Positions 12,683-21,189 of a stretch of DNA of 21,210 nucleotides are shown here, piece by piece. The stretch is from a virus. The first letter of the stretch is position 1, and every line of letters begins with the position of its first letter. The translations under genes were made by a program, and so were the position numbers. The notes under the pieces were generated by a model. The model searched no databases. It saw only the letters and a program-made list of their open reading frames with translations, and was not told where the DNA came from. The stretch is taken from positions 1 to 21,210 of IMG/VR virus record IMGVR_UViG_3300027687_000090, one strand, 5' to 3'.

Positions 12683-13644
12683 TGTCAATTATTTCTAACA
12701 CAATACAAAATGCATCAACTGGATTAGGTGGAGTCGGTAAAGGTAATGAAGACTCAGCAACACTGGAATTCCCATTAGATTTAGAATTATCGCAAAGGCC
12801 AGTTATAAGATTTGTATGCTTGCCGCACGATACAACTAAAAAGATAGAATCGATATGCTTGCCGTGTCCAGGAAATGTGACCTTTACAGACGCTGCAGAA
12901 TATGCTACTATCAATATGGGCGATATAGCTGCAGGTGCTGAAGTGATTAACGCTTTTCAACAAGGTGGTTCTATTACAGATAAAATCGGTAAAGCGGCAA
13001 AAGAAGCGAAAACACAAGCTGGTTCAGGTGGATCTTTAGGCGCTAAAATGTTATTGGCAAAGAAACTAGGTATGGAAGGTGTATCGAGCGCAATTGGATT
13101 CGCTGCAAAACAAGTACTCAACCCTAGAACAAATACCACATTTAGTGGAAATACTTTAAGAAATTTCCAATTTGATTTTAAAATGATTGGCCAAAGCCCT
13201 GCTGAAGTAAGAGCGATTGATCGTATACAAAATACCTTTAGGCATAACACATACGCTAGTGAAGTGGGTGGCAGAAAACTATTATTGCAGTATCCTGCCC
13301 AATGGCACGTAGAGTTTTTAGATGGCAATATGAATGAATTGGAATATATGCCTAAGATATTCGCGTGCTATTTAACTACTGCTGCTTGCACCATTAATGC
13401 AGAAAATAACGTATGGCGAACAGATATGTCACCACACGAAGTTTCTGTATCGCTATCATTCCAGGAAACTAAGGTCCTTACACGTAATGAAATGGAAGAT
13501 CTTGAAATGAATAGTAATAGAGAAAATGCAGACACCAGATTCATGGAACAACAGGCTGATCAGTTAGTACAAACACAGCAAAAGGTTTTAAAAAGCGTGA
13601 TAGCTGAAGCAGCCGAGGCTAAGCGAAAAATGAAAAATGATTAA
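12682..13644 (+). CDS. 48: Baseplate tail-tube cap/junction protein gp48
   Basis: 320 residues (T4 gp48 has 364). The N-terminal domain has FPLDLELSQRPVIRFVCLP and VTFTDAAEYATINMGDI. A Gly/Ala/Lys-rich hydrophobic middle follows (GGSLGAKMLLAKKLGM), then the family signature NPRTNTTFSGNTLRNFQFDF, an RIQNTFRHNTYAS helix and a strand set with WHVEFLDGN. The C-terminus is a polar helix. In T4, gp48 and gp54 form the platform that starts tube and sheath assembly. It starts the rightward baseplate operon with its own late promoter and is 2 nt from gp53. The gp48 call rests on the N-P-R...F-x-F segment and operon position. Confidence 0.85.
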   Translation: MSIISNTIQNASTGLGGVGKGNEDSATLEFPLDLELSQRPVIRFVCLPHDTTKKIESICLPCPGNVTFTDAAEYATINMGDIAAGAEVINAFQQGGSITDKIGKAAKEAKTQAGSGGSLGAKMLLAKKLGMEGVSSAIGFAAKQVLNPRTNTTFSGNTLRNFQFDFKMIGQSPAEVRAIDRIQNTFRHNTYASEVGGRKLLLQYPAQWHVEFLDGNMNELEYMPKIFACYLTTAACTINAENNVWRTDMSPHEVSVSLSFQETKVLTRNEMEDLEMNSNRENADTRFMEQQADQLVQTQQKVLKSVIAEAAEAKRKMKND

Positions 13645-13646
13645 TT

Positions 13647-14675
13647 ATGGCATTCTTTAAACAATTTCCCAAAATACAGTATAGCATCAATAATGACGGT
13701 ATACAGAACACTATCACTGACATTTATCGCTATGTTGATGTGGTCGAAAAGTTTTCAAAAAACGTTTTAGCTTATTCACAGATAGATGTGTTAGATGGAG
13801 AACGCCCTGATAATTTGTCACAGCGGCTGTATGGAACACCTGATTATTATTGGACTTTCTTTTTAGCAAATGATATTTTTAAAGATGGCTTAGCAGCTTG
13901 GCCTAAGGCACAAAACGAATTAAGATCAAAACTACAATATGATTTTAAAAACGTGTCTGTAATTCGTATGCCTTTTTTGGATGTCGGTGCAGATAGTCCT
14001 ATTTACACCATTACAGAACTGCCGATTGAGAAATACGAAGACTACTTACAACTAAGAATTGGATTTACGAATACAGTCATAAATGGTGAAGCTTACGTTG
14101 TTTACGCATCAGCACCAATTATACATTATGATCCTTCTAATGCACAGGTTTGGATAGACAATTCAAAAATAACGGCAGTAGGTGATGCTGCTGTAAGCAA
14201 TACTATATTACAAGGTTTTCAGAAAGAGGCGCAGCGTGCTTTCACTGACAACATTCCTAATTCTAATTTCCACGTAAAGTTCATAAATCCTGAAACTATA
14301 GGTACAACATCTTACGTTGCAGTTGATAGGCTTAGAGCGCTGTGGTTACAAAGTATGAAAGAAGCTATTTCGCTGTTTAGAGCAGGAACAACTATTGCAA
14401 TCGATGCTTCTAATGGTACTTTTAAAGAAGAAGACTACACTCTTCTTGCGAGTCAAGCTTGGCTTGATGGAAAATTAGCTCCTGCATATTATTATGATCC
14501 ATTGAATATAGACGAAAGAACCACTCAATACTCCTCACCAATCGCGGCCACCAATTATATTTCGATTGAGCAAGATCAAATTGAAAAAAATGACGCAAAG
14601 CGAAGAATTAAGTACGTCTTGCCAGGGTATATTCAAAGCTTTGCTAAAGAATATAGAAATTTACTAAATGAATAG
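13647..14675 (+). CDS. 53: Baseplate wedge subunit gp53
   Basis: 342 residues. The gp53 signature lies at about residues 52-85: GERPDNLSQRLYGTPDYYWT, FFLANDIFKDGLAAWP, parallel to the T4 segment LYGNPQLYWVLLMCND. The C-terminal end (KRRIKYVLPGYIQSFAKEY) resembles the C-terminal helix of T4 gp53. The protein is much longer than T4 gp53 (196 aa); the extra residues lie in a middle insertion containing mixed beta segments and a helical part with WLQSMKEAISLFRAG. In T4, gp53 clamps the inner baseplate ring and holds wedges together around the hub. It overlaps the next gene by 8 nt, and the gp27-like hub and gp5 follow, so wedge and hub parts are made together. Confidence 0.88.
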   Translation: MAFFKQFPKIQYSINNDGIQNTITDIYRYVDVVEKFSKNVLAYSQIDVLDGERPDNLSQRLYGTPDYYWTFFLANDIFKDGLAAWPKAQNELRSKLQYDFKNVSVIRMPFLDVGADSPIYTITELPIEKYEDYLQLRIGFTNTVINGEAYVVYASAPIIHYDPSNAQVWIDNSKITAVGDAAVSNTILQGFQKEAQRAFTDNIPNSNFHVKFINPETIGTTSYVAVDRLRALWLQSMKEAISLFRAGTTIAIDASNGTFKEEDYTLLASQAWLDGKLAPAYYYDPLNIDERTTQYSSPIAATNYISIEQDQIEKNDAKRRIKYVLPGYIQSFAKEYRNLLNE

Positions 14676-16017
14676 AAATAGTTATGCTGATTCAAAAGGT
14701 AATTCGACAAGAACATCCGGTTTTGAATTAATTAAAGTCGAATGTACCAATGTTAACGGGTTGACTAAAGATATTAAAGGCCTAGTTGGATATACTAAAA
14801 TACACGAAGGCTTATTTAATCCTACGCTAGTATTAGAGCTAGGCATCCGTGATGAAAGTAACTTTTTTGAAGAGTTTAATATCACTGGTAATGAGGTAAT
14901 TGATATCGAAATAGAAACTAAAGCTCTTGATCTTGAGCAGACTATTTCACTTAGGTTTTTCGTAGTAAAATACGAAGATTTCGTAAAAGGTAACGATGGC
15001 CAGGTTCAAGTATATACTCTCACTGCGGTATCAGAGTTTGCTTATATCGCTCCATTGAAAACTATTTCGAGGTCAGTGTCTGGTAATTCGACAAATATAA
15101 TCGACAAAATATTCAAAAACGATTTAAATACTGGAATAGTCATACATGGCGATTGTTTATCGACATTTGATGGTATCATACCAATTAGCAATCCCTTAAA
15201 GGCTGCTAATAGAATTAGAAAGATGTCATTTGATTCTAATAATACGCCTTATCTGATGTATCAAAGGTTAAATGGTCTAGTCTACTTAACCTCTTTGTCC
15301 TATCTTACAGATTTAGAGGAGAATCCAGTGTATAAATCTATTAATCACTCATCACAGATAGAATCAGATTCAAACACACCTGAAGAATTTTTTGAAAGAA
15401 GTACATCTATGACTGAACTTTCGTCTAAGATTAATATTTCTCCTAGCTATCAGGCAAAGTTAGGCCAATACGCTTCGGAAAATAGATACATCGATATTGG
15501 TACTAAAACATACCGTAAACACATTTTTAACGCGCAAGAGCATTTAAAGGCAGCGAATACTATTTCAAAAAGATTAGACAACCAGGATAAAGAACAAACC
15601 ACAAATAGTTTAAATGAAACTACGAACGCTTTTGAAAAAATACCGAGTGCTAAAATAAACTATCAATACGTAAACAAATTATCGTTCGAAGGGTTTAATA
15701 CTGTCTCGTCACTTGCTGAAAAAAATAAACACTTATCAGAAGCTTACTTATCTGCTTACGATGTGTGTACACATAAGTTTTCTTTATTCGGTGATCCTTT
15801 ATTAAATCCAGGTAGATCTTTAAAATTGCTTTTTCCAAAGGCTACTGACCCTGCTACCTATAAGGAAAATACAAAAAAATCAATAACTGAACAATACGAT
15901 AAGCTTTTATCAGGTAACTATTTAATTTTTAGCACCACACACGTATTTAAAGACAATGTATACACTACTGAGTGTCTTGTAAAAACAGACTCGCTCAAAG
16001 AGGAGACTAAATTATGA
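14668..16017 (+). CDS. 27: Baseplate hub protein, gp27-like
   Basis: 449 residues. The N-terminus opens with a beta-barrel-like domain (GFELIKVECTNVNGL, LVGYTKIHEGLFNPTLVLEL). A second section contains the FFVVKYEDF and VYTLTAVSEFAYIAPLKTIS patterns. A polar central part follows, and the C-terminal domain carries LSFEGFNTVSSL, FSLFGDPLLNPGRSLKLLFP and SGNYLIFSTTHVFKDNVY, a pattern typical of gp27-type hubs (tube-like domains, T4 gp27 391 aa). The trimer would form the socket for the gp5 spike, which is encoded next with a 4-nt ATGA overlap, as expected for stoichiometric partners. The start overlaps the gp53 end by 8 nt. I judge gp27 likely from these patterns and position. Confidence 0.82.
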   Translation: MNRNSYADSKGNSTRTSGFELIKVECTNVNGLTKDIKGLVGYTKIHEGLFNPTLVLELGIRDESNFFEEFNITGNEVIDIEIETKALDLEQTISLRFFVVKYEDFVKGNDGQVQVYTLTAVSEFAYIAPLKTISRSVSGNSTNIIDKIFKNDLNTGIVIHGDCLSTFDGIIPISNPLKAANRIRKMSFDSNNTPYLMYQRLNGLVYLTSLSYLTDLEENPVYKSINHSSQIESDSNTPEEFFERSTSMTELSSKINISPSYQAKLGQYASENRYIDIGTKTYRKHIFNAQEHLKAANTISKRLDNQDKEQTTNSLNETTNAFEKIPSAKINYQYVNKLSFEGFNTVSSLAEKNKHLSEAYLSAYDVCTHKFSLFGDPLLNPGRSLKLLFPKATDPATYKENTKKSITEQYDKLLSGNYLIFSTTHVFKDNVYTTECLVKTDSLKEETKL

Positions 16018-17264
16018 TAACATCAAAATTCTTTATAGGCGTAATAGAAGATGTAAACGATCCTTCTGAAAAGAATAGAGTTCGCGTACGTATCTTTGGT
16101 AAACACACCGAAGATATAACAATGATTGACACCGAAGACCTTCCATGGTCAAGCGTAGTCATGCCGTGTACCGAAGGTTCAATATCAAACATAGGTTCAA
16201 GTCTCGGTTTAGTTCAAGGCTCATGGGTAGTTGGTATATTTACTGATCCTGCAACAGAAAACGATCCTCTTATCATCGGTTCTTTACCTTCTGAATCTAC
16301 GAAGAGACTTCCGTCTGACGGATTTTCTGATCCTGATGGTGTACATCCTTATGAAAATGGTAATGATCTACCAAAGGCAGCATCATCTACTCAATACGCA
16401 CTTGATACTGCGTATCGTGCAAAGGCTTCAAGTCATATTACGACTATTGCTACTGCAACTCCTCCTAATATTAAAACCTTTCCAGATCCAAAGCTGGCTG
16501 CTGACTATCTTGAGCCAAAGACTTACGACCTCCCAAATCCTAAAGACAATGTAAGGCCTGCTTATCCAAACAATAAAGTAACTCGTACAGAAGGTGGCCA
16601 CACCTATGAATCAGACGATACACCTAACTTCGAGAGAATATCAGAAGTGCATGCACCGTCTGGCACTTATCGCGAAGTCATTGCTGATGGTACAACTACT
16701 ACAGTTATTCAGGGTAAAAACTATAAAGTAGTCGCTGAAGACGACAATATTTATATTAAAGGCAACTGCAATTTAACAATAGATAACGATTGTCGAACAC
16801 TTATTAAAGGTAACTATCACCTCGAAGTTGAAAAGGATTACACTGTTAAAGTCAAAGGCACTATTCGTACAAAAGCCTTACAGACTGTCACCGAAATCGC
16901 GCAGAACAGCGCAATCAACATTGGCCAGAAGTCTATTGTAAACATCGGAAACAACGAAAACAAAACCATTTGTGGTAATTTAAACTTTGTTGTAAAGGGC
17001 GACTCGAATCGTACAGTTATTCAAAATTCATGTGAAACAATCGCGGGTGCTCTTAATTTACAAGCAAAAGAGGCCTCTAAAATCTCTTGTGGTGGTAATA
17101 TTAACGTAAATACAACTTTAGTCGACTGTTCAGGTGATGTATTTGCAGGTGGTGGTAATGTTTCTCTTATTACTCATAACCACCCTCAACCAAATACAGG
17201 GGCCGATGCTGTTGCTCAAGGTAATACTTTTTCATCAATACCCAATACAGGACTCGGTAGGTAA
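16014..17264 (+). CDS. 5: Baseplate spike gp5 without lysozyme domain
   Basis: 416 residues; T4 gp5 has 575. Residues 1-95 are the OB-fold domain (FFIGVIEDVNDPSEKNRVRV, DLPWSSVVMPCTEG, GSWVVGIFTDPATENDPLII). About 100 linker residues follow, Pro/Ala-rich (FSDPDGVHPYENG ...). No lysozyme catalytic segment is found where T4 gp5 carries one. From about residue 190 a beta-helix region begins with GGHTYESDDTP and IYIKGNCNLTIDNDCRTLIK, with repeated K-G-N/V-x-V units forming the needle. Near the C-terminus (about residue 388) is THNHPQPNTG, an H-x-H motif like those that bind iron at the tip of P2-type spikes. It starts with a 4-nt overlap with the hub gene. Confidence 0.9.
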   Translation: MITSKFFIGVIEDVNDPSEKNRVRVRIFGKHTEDITMIDTEDLPWSSVVMPCTEGSISNIGSSLGLVQGSWVVGIFTDPATENDPLIIGSLPSESTKRLPSDGFSDPDGVHPYENGNDLPKAASSTQYALDTAYRAKASSHITTIATATPPNIKTFPDPKLAADYLEPKTYDLPNPKDNVRPAYPNNKVTRTEGGHTYESDDTPNFERISEVHAPSGTYREVIADGTTTTVIQGKNYKVVAEDDNIYIKGNCNLTIDNDCRTLIKGNYHLEVEKDYTVKVKGTIRTKALQTVTEIAQNSAINIGQKSIVNIGNNENKTICGNLNFVVKGDSNRTVIQNSCETIAGALNLQAKEASKISCGGNINVNTTLVDCSGDVFAGGGNVSLITHNHPQPNTGADAVAQGNTFSSIPNTGLGR

Positions 17265-17270
17265 ACAATT

Positions 17271-19832
17271 ATGTCATATCATTCTTCATCAGGTAATACC
17301 TCTAATAATACTACAACTAGTAGTAGTACACCTACCAGCAGCGTCGCTCAAGTAGCACCGGTCGTGACTACTACTACTCAATATAGTTCTGCAGGTGCGT
17401 TTATACCACACACGATGTATGATCCTAATACAGGTCAGGCTTATAATGCAAGCACCGAAGCATTACATTTAGAGTATATCGCATTAGGTTATGTACATGA
17501 AATGCCAGCACGAGAGGAAGAGCCTACTAAATTTGGTGAGACAACTGTACAGCTACAAATACAGTCAATTATACCAGTACCTTCGAATTTTGATAGTAAC
17601 GGATACCCTCGCACTGTAACATACGGAGGTATAGTTCTTACACGCACCGAAGAGTCTCGAAAAGAACAGGTCACCGCACTCATAAAAGCCACCTCGTTAG
17701 CGACGAACGCGAATTATGTACAGTTAGATACTGTAAGAGTACGCGCGAAGCAAGATGATGTAGACGCCGATCCTACAATTACACTTGGTGAAGAGATTAT
17801 AGCTAGTACAGCAGCCGACATGTCACGACGAGCACCTGGTCAAGGTATGTTTATGTTTGGTGATAGTCTCGAAAATATGCCAACTGGTGTTTCGTATCAA
17901 TGGCCACACGGATATCAGTATGCACCAGCTACGACCGCTCACAAATCTGTTGTAACTATACAGCCACCGAAAGGCCACTCACTTTCCGAAATTAATGCAC
18001 CGATCGGCCTGCAGCCGCCACAATATGGTATTTCGCTATCACAATATACAGAAACCGCGAGAGATTTAAACTATTTGTCTATACCAGTATCAGTAACAAA
18101 CGATGAAACCTCGTTGTGGATATCTGGCCAGCAAACACATGGTAGTAGTACTGATGCTAATCTATATATAGAAGTTAATTATCCTGTTTACACCTTTTCT
18201 AATTTCCGGCAATCATTCTCTTACATGCGTGATCCAGCTAATACTGATATAGAGTATAAGTGGCATGTATCTAAAATAGTATACGACGAAGGTACTGGCA
18301 CTTTGCTGAATAAAGACCCTGTTATACATATTGGCTCAAAAGCGTCCATCGACCGTGCAGCGATAGTTGTACCAACCCGAGATCCAGAAGGTACCGTAAC
18401 TTCCGCAGATATATTCGACAAAGGCCAATATAATGGTACAGGCAGACGTACAATGCGTGGTTTAGTCTATACAGGTATGAATCCACCAGATATAATCGTA
18501 AGAGTGTCTCAAGAGGCACCTAAGGTTAACGAGTCCACAGGTAAACCAATAGACATAAGAAAGAACGATGGCGGAGATGCTGCGAGTAAATTAGCACTAG
18601 CTGCAGGTGTTATAGGTGGTGTAGGTGTAATAAGTAAATTAACCGAGGGAGTTACTAGCTCCCTTACTACAAATGGTCTAACAAGCAATTTACCTGCCTT
18701 ACCTAAAATAGATATAGACATAAGTAAATGTATCGATATTACTATACCAGAATTAGCTATCGACGATGCACTCAATAAGTTAAAGGGGCAACTCGACGGT
18801 GCTGTGAATAAGGCAGGTTTAGATAAATTAATGGGCAAGCTTGACTCTCTTAAGAAGGATGTACTCTCAAAAGTACCACCATTACCGAGTTTTCCGGACT
18901 TTGCGTCACAATTAGCAGCGCTTGATCCAACAGATACAAAGGCTGTACAGTTACTTAAACAACGCTGGGGTAATATAGTATCTAATATAGATGATAAAAT
19001 AGCCGGTGTAAAGGCGTTTGTTTCTGGCATCGAATTACCTGATTTCGATATATGTAAGTTGAAAGAGCAAGAGATACTCGCGGAGATACAGCCGGATGGT
19101 ACCTATAAGGAAAAGATTATCGCGACTACGCCTACTCTCCCTACTATAATACCTATTGAAGACATACCGGTATCGGAACAGGTAATTACAGTCGAAGCTG
19201 CTGATACTGCTGCAGACGAATTCCAAGAGAAGTTTAGTGTCACACCTGTCATTGCGAAATCAGGCTTAGCTATATTTAAAGCTAACTCTCTTGCAGCATT
19301 TGGTACATGGTTCTCTCTCACTCATCGCGCTGATCTTGAAGTAGTAGTAGCAGACCTAAAGAAGCTACAAGGGGATAAGAACTATCAAGCTTTTCTTACA
19401 GCGCGCAAAACAGCAGGAGGAGTAGCAGACTTCGATACAACACAAGATAAGTATATTAAATGGGTTAAAAAGGAGAAAGACATTTTTCCTCGATACTATA
19501 AACTTACTAATAGAGCAAAACTGTATAACCTTGCTATAAAGAACTTACATAACTACGTAAAGGCTAATTGCTCGAGTATACTTGAAGCAGAGGACCCTGG
19601 TGCATGGAGCGATATTATAGCCGGCCGAATACCTCGACCCCTTAAGGCTGGATCTAACATCACTGCCACTTCAGCAATCGTAACCGAAGAGATGTATAAT
19701 ACCTTCATGGATGAAAATCAGGAGCTACTTTTGTTTATAAAGAGAAATCTGTGGAAAAAAATTCCTGTACTGGGATTGGCCCGATACTATTTAGCGAGTG
19801 GTCAGCCTGGTGTTACTCTATTAGAAACATAA
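17271..19832 (+). CDS. Large virion protein of unknown role, 853 aa
   Basis: The N-terminal 40 residues are Ser/Thr-rich. A segment with FIPHTMYDPNTGQAY and LHLEYIALGYVHEMP follows, then a long beta-rich portion (to about residue 430) with repeated Tyr/Pro/Gly turns. Residues 445-465 are hydrophobic and Gly-rich (LALAAGVIGGVGVI), followed by a helical, Lys/Leu/Asp-rich part (KLKGQLDGAVNKAGLDKL, MGKLDSLKKDVLSKVPPLP) and a C-terminal section of mixed structure (WGNIVSNIDDKIAGVKAF and later helices). It lies 6 nt after gp5 in the baseplate operon, so a structural role at the spike or baseplate is likely. Isoleucine is very often encoded by ATA. I do not recognise a family; it is probably lineage-specific. 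Confidence 0.8.
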   Translation: MSYHSSSGNTSNNTTTSSSTPTSSVAQVAPVVTTTTQYSSAGAFIPHTMYDPNTGQAYNASTEALHLEYIALGYVHEMPAREEEPTKFGETTVQLQIQSIIPVPSNFDSNGYPRTVTYGGIVLTRTEESRKEQVTALIKATSLATNANYVQLDTVRVRAKQDDVDADPTITLGEEIIASTAADMSRRAPGQGMFMFGDSLENMPTGVSYQWPHGYQYAPATTAHKSVVTIQPPKGHSLSEINAPIGLQPPQYGISLSQYTETARDLNYLSIPVSVTNDETSLWISGQQTHGSSTDANLYIEVNYPVYTFSNFRQSFSYMRDPANTDIEYKWHVSKIVYDEGTGTLLNKDPVIHIGSKASIDRAAIVVPTRDPEGTVTSADIFDKGQYNGTGRRTMRGLVYTGMNPPDIIVRVSQEAPKVNESTGKPIDIRKNDGGDAASKLALAAGVIGGVGVISKLTEGVTSSLTTNGLTSNLPALPKIDIDISKCIDITIPELAIDDALNKLKGQLDGAVNKAGLDKLMGKLDSLKKDVLSKVPPLPSFPDFASQLAALDPTDTKAVQLLKQRWGNIVSNIDDKIAGVKAFVSGIELPDFDICKLKEQEILAEIQPDGTYKEKIIATTPTLPTIIPIEDIPVSEQVITVEAADTAADEFQEKFSVTPVIAKSGLAIFKANSLAAFGTWFSLTHRADLEVVVADLKKLQGDKNYQAFLTARKTAGGVADFDTTQDKYIKWVKKEKDIFPRYYKLTNRAKLYNLAIKNLHNYVKANCSSILEAEDPGAWSDIIAGRIPRPLKAGSNITATSAIVTEEMYNTFMDENQELLLFIKRNLWKKIPVLGLARYYLASGQPGVTLLET

Positions 19833-19844
19833 TACAACAAGTGT

Positions 19845-19852
19845 TATAAATA
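19845..19852 (+). promoter_or_regulatory. T4-type late promoter box, leaderless spacing
   Basis: Exact TATAAATA in the 25-nt gap between two genes, 5 nt before the ATG at 19858. With T4 spacing (box at -13 to -6), +1 is the A of that ATG. Confidence 0.55.
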
Positions 19853-19857
19853 ACAAT

Positions 19858-20427
19858 ATGTCACACTCTATCTCAACTAATTTTACACCAAGGGATGAAC
19901 TTACTCCAGATGTAAATGGGTTTGTATTGAAGAAGTATGTACGTGCTTATATAGAAGAGATTGCACGTGATTCTTTTTTAAATGGATATACTCCGCCTGA
20001 TGGTGGGAGGTTTCAAATATACAATGGGTATCCCGAGGAATGGGCACGATACTTTATGTCTATAATAGAAGAAACTACAGATTATAATGCTCTTTTCCAG
20101 AAAAATGTTTTTCGGTATGAGAATCTTACTCGTGTGGATGATACACGTATAGGTCTTTTTGCTTTAACTCCTCGTGTTACGGGTAAGTCGATTTCTGACT
20201 TAATGCGACCTAGGATAAACATAAAAACCGCGGTAGATCTATATGCTATTGTCATCAAAGTAAATCGGACTGTGAGAGTGAGTAGCTACTTCTGGTATGG
20301 TGCAAAAACTGGAGAAGATGGTCAGGGGTTCGGTACTGGGGGTGGTAGTACTACTGGCACCGCAATTACGACTGAAGGCGGTTCTTATATCACCGCGGAA
20401 GATGGTTCCTATATTGTAATTGAGTAA
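19858..20427 (+). CDS. Putative baseplate/tail structural protein, 189 aa
   Basis: Soluble protein. The N-terminal 60 residues include FTPRDELTPDVNGFVLKKYV and a helix (YIEEIARDSF). A Tyr-rich middle follows (RFQIYNGYPEEWARYFMSI), then RVDDTRIGLFALTPRVTGKS and a beta-rich section (AIVIKVNRTVRVSSYFWYG). The end is a Gly/Thr-rich tail with a near-repeat, GGSYITAEDGSYIVIE, as seen at the tips of several phage structural proteins. A late box places transcription at its own start codon. It overlaps the next gene by one base (TAATG). Context and tail suggest a virion protein, but no family is assigned. Confidence 0.7.
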   Translation: MSHSISTNFTPRDELTPDVNGFVLKKYVRAYIEEIARDSFLNGYTPPDGGRFQIYNGYPEEWARYFMSIIEETTDYNALFQKNVFRYENLTRVDDTRIGLFALTPRVTGKSISDLMRPRINIKTAVDLYAIVIKVNRTVRVSSYFWYGAKTGEDGQGFGTGGGSTTGTAITTEGGSYITAEDGSYIVIE

Positions 20428-20972
20428 TGGCTTCAGATAGATTAGATAAAAACACGGCGCAGCTTTTCCCTCTTCCAGAACATACATGGCACTGGGGTGT
20501 TGCTTCAAAGATACTTGAACAACCAAAGGTCAAGGAGAATATTCACGTAGTAGGTTTAAATGTACCTCTATACGAGTCTCTTAAACGAGAGCCGGTGATA
20601 TATAATCCCTTCCTCTGTATGGATAACTGGTGGCCTATCGTAGGAAGTCAGCGGTTAAGAGCAATTCAAGAAATTCGAGAGAAAGATGATCCTAACTTTG
20701 ATTGCGAGATTAAAGTTGCTCGTTTAAATAAGAACTACTTAGCCTATACAACCCTTTGGCCCGATAAAGAGTTCGGTACTCAAATGAGTCAGGTCACGCT
20801 CCAAATGTGGGAGTTAGTCTTTAAGAGTCTTTACTTCGAAGTGGATGCCACGAAAGATGGAATCAACATGACTGAATTCGAAGACGAAGGTGATCGTAAT
20901 TCAGGTTGGAAGTATGCTCCTAGGCCTTCTTCGGAAAACGAGCCTTCACAGCCCGTCTCTGATCAAGAATAG
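20427..20972 (+). CDS. Hypothetical protein with ParB-like motif, 181 aa
   Basis: The central part reads VIYNPFLCMDNWWPIVGSQR followed by LRAIQEIREKDDPNFDCEIK. The [hydrophobic]-G-S-Q-R-L-R-A-I-x-E-I pattern, followed by a short strand, resembles the ParB/Srx N-terminal domain core (G-H-x-R-L-x-A-A-x-E-x), but the key residues differ and the similarity is only to this short segment. The C-terminus is acidic and disordered (EFEDEGDRNSG...PSQPVSDQE). It overlaps the preceding gene by one base (TAATG), so translation is coupled. It may bind nucleotides or nucleic acid, or the motif may be structural only. Its 3' end overlaps the convergent gene at 20920 by 53 nt. Confidence 0.7.
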   Translation: MASDRLDKNTAQLFPLPEHTWHWGVASKILEQPKVKENIHVVGLNVPLYESLKREPVIYNPFLCMDNWWPIVGSQRLRAIQEIREKDDPNFDCEIKVARLNKNYLAYTTLWPDKEFGTQMSQVTLQMWELVFKSLYFEVDATKDGINMTEFEDEGDRNSGWKYAPRPSSENEPSQPVSDQE

Positions 20973-21189
20973 CTTGATCCTTTCCGAAGTCAAGAGTTAT
21001 ACCTTCTGCTTCAAGAGCAGTCTTCATTACTTCGATCATATCGTAAAGTGCACCGATATCACTATCTGACGCATCAGGATAATACATTTGACGTGCAAGA
21101 AGTGGATCCATTGCATTTACTTCTGCAATAGTATATTGCAGTTCGTCTTCTTGTAAGTTTTCTTTTCTGTTTTCGTGTTTAAATGCCAT
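20920..21189 (-). CDS. Hypothetical protein, 89 aa
   Basis: ATG at 21189 with the AACTATTATGGC context seen before other starts in this genome (for example the gp26 start, AACATTATGGC). The product is soluble and mostly helical: an acidic/polar N-terminus (KHENRKENLQEDE), a DPLLARQMYYPDASDSD segment, a helix (IGALYDMIEVMKTALEAEGI) and a basic end (RRAVKARFPKKA). It overlaps the 3' end of the opposite-strand gene by 53 nt. Its promoter, if any, lies beyond the window. No family recognised. Codon use and a regular amphipathic pattern favour a real gene. Confidence 0.65.
   Translation of the reverse strand: MAFKHENRKENLQEDELQYTIAEVNAMDPLLARQMYYPDASDSDIGALYDMIEVMKTALEAEGITLDFGKDQAILDQRRAVKARFPKKA

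Noticed and set aside
16748-16755. TATTTATA (late box on the minus strand) inside gp5
   Set aside because: It lies in coding sequence for N-I-Y-I-K with no minus-strand gene downstream; most likely chance.
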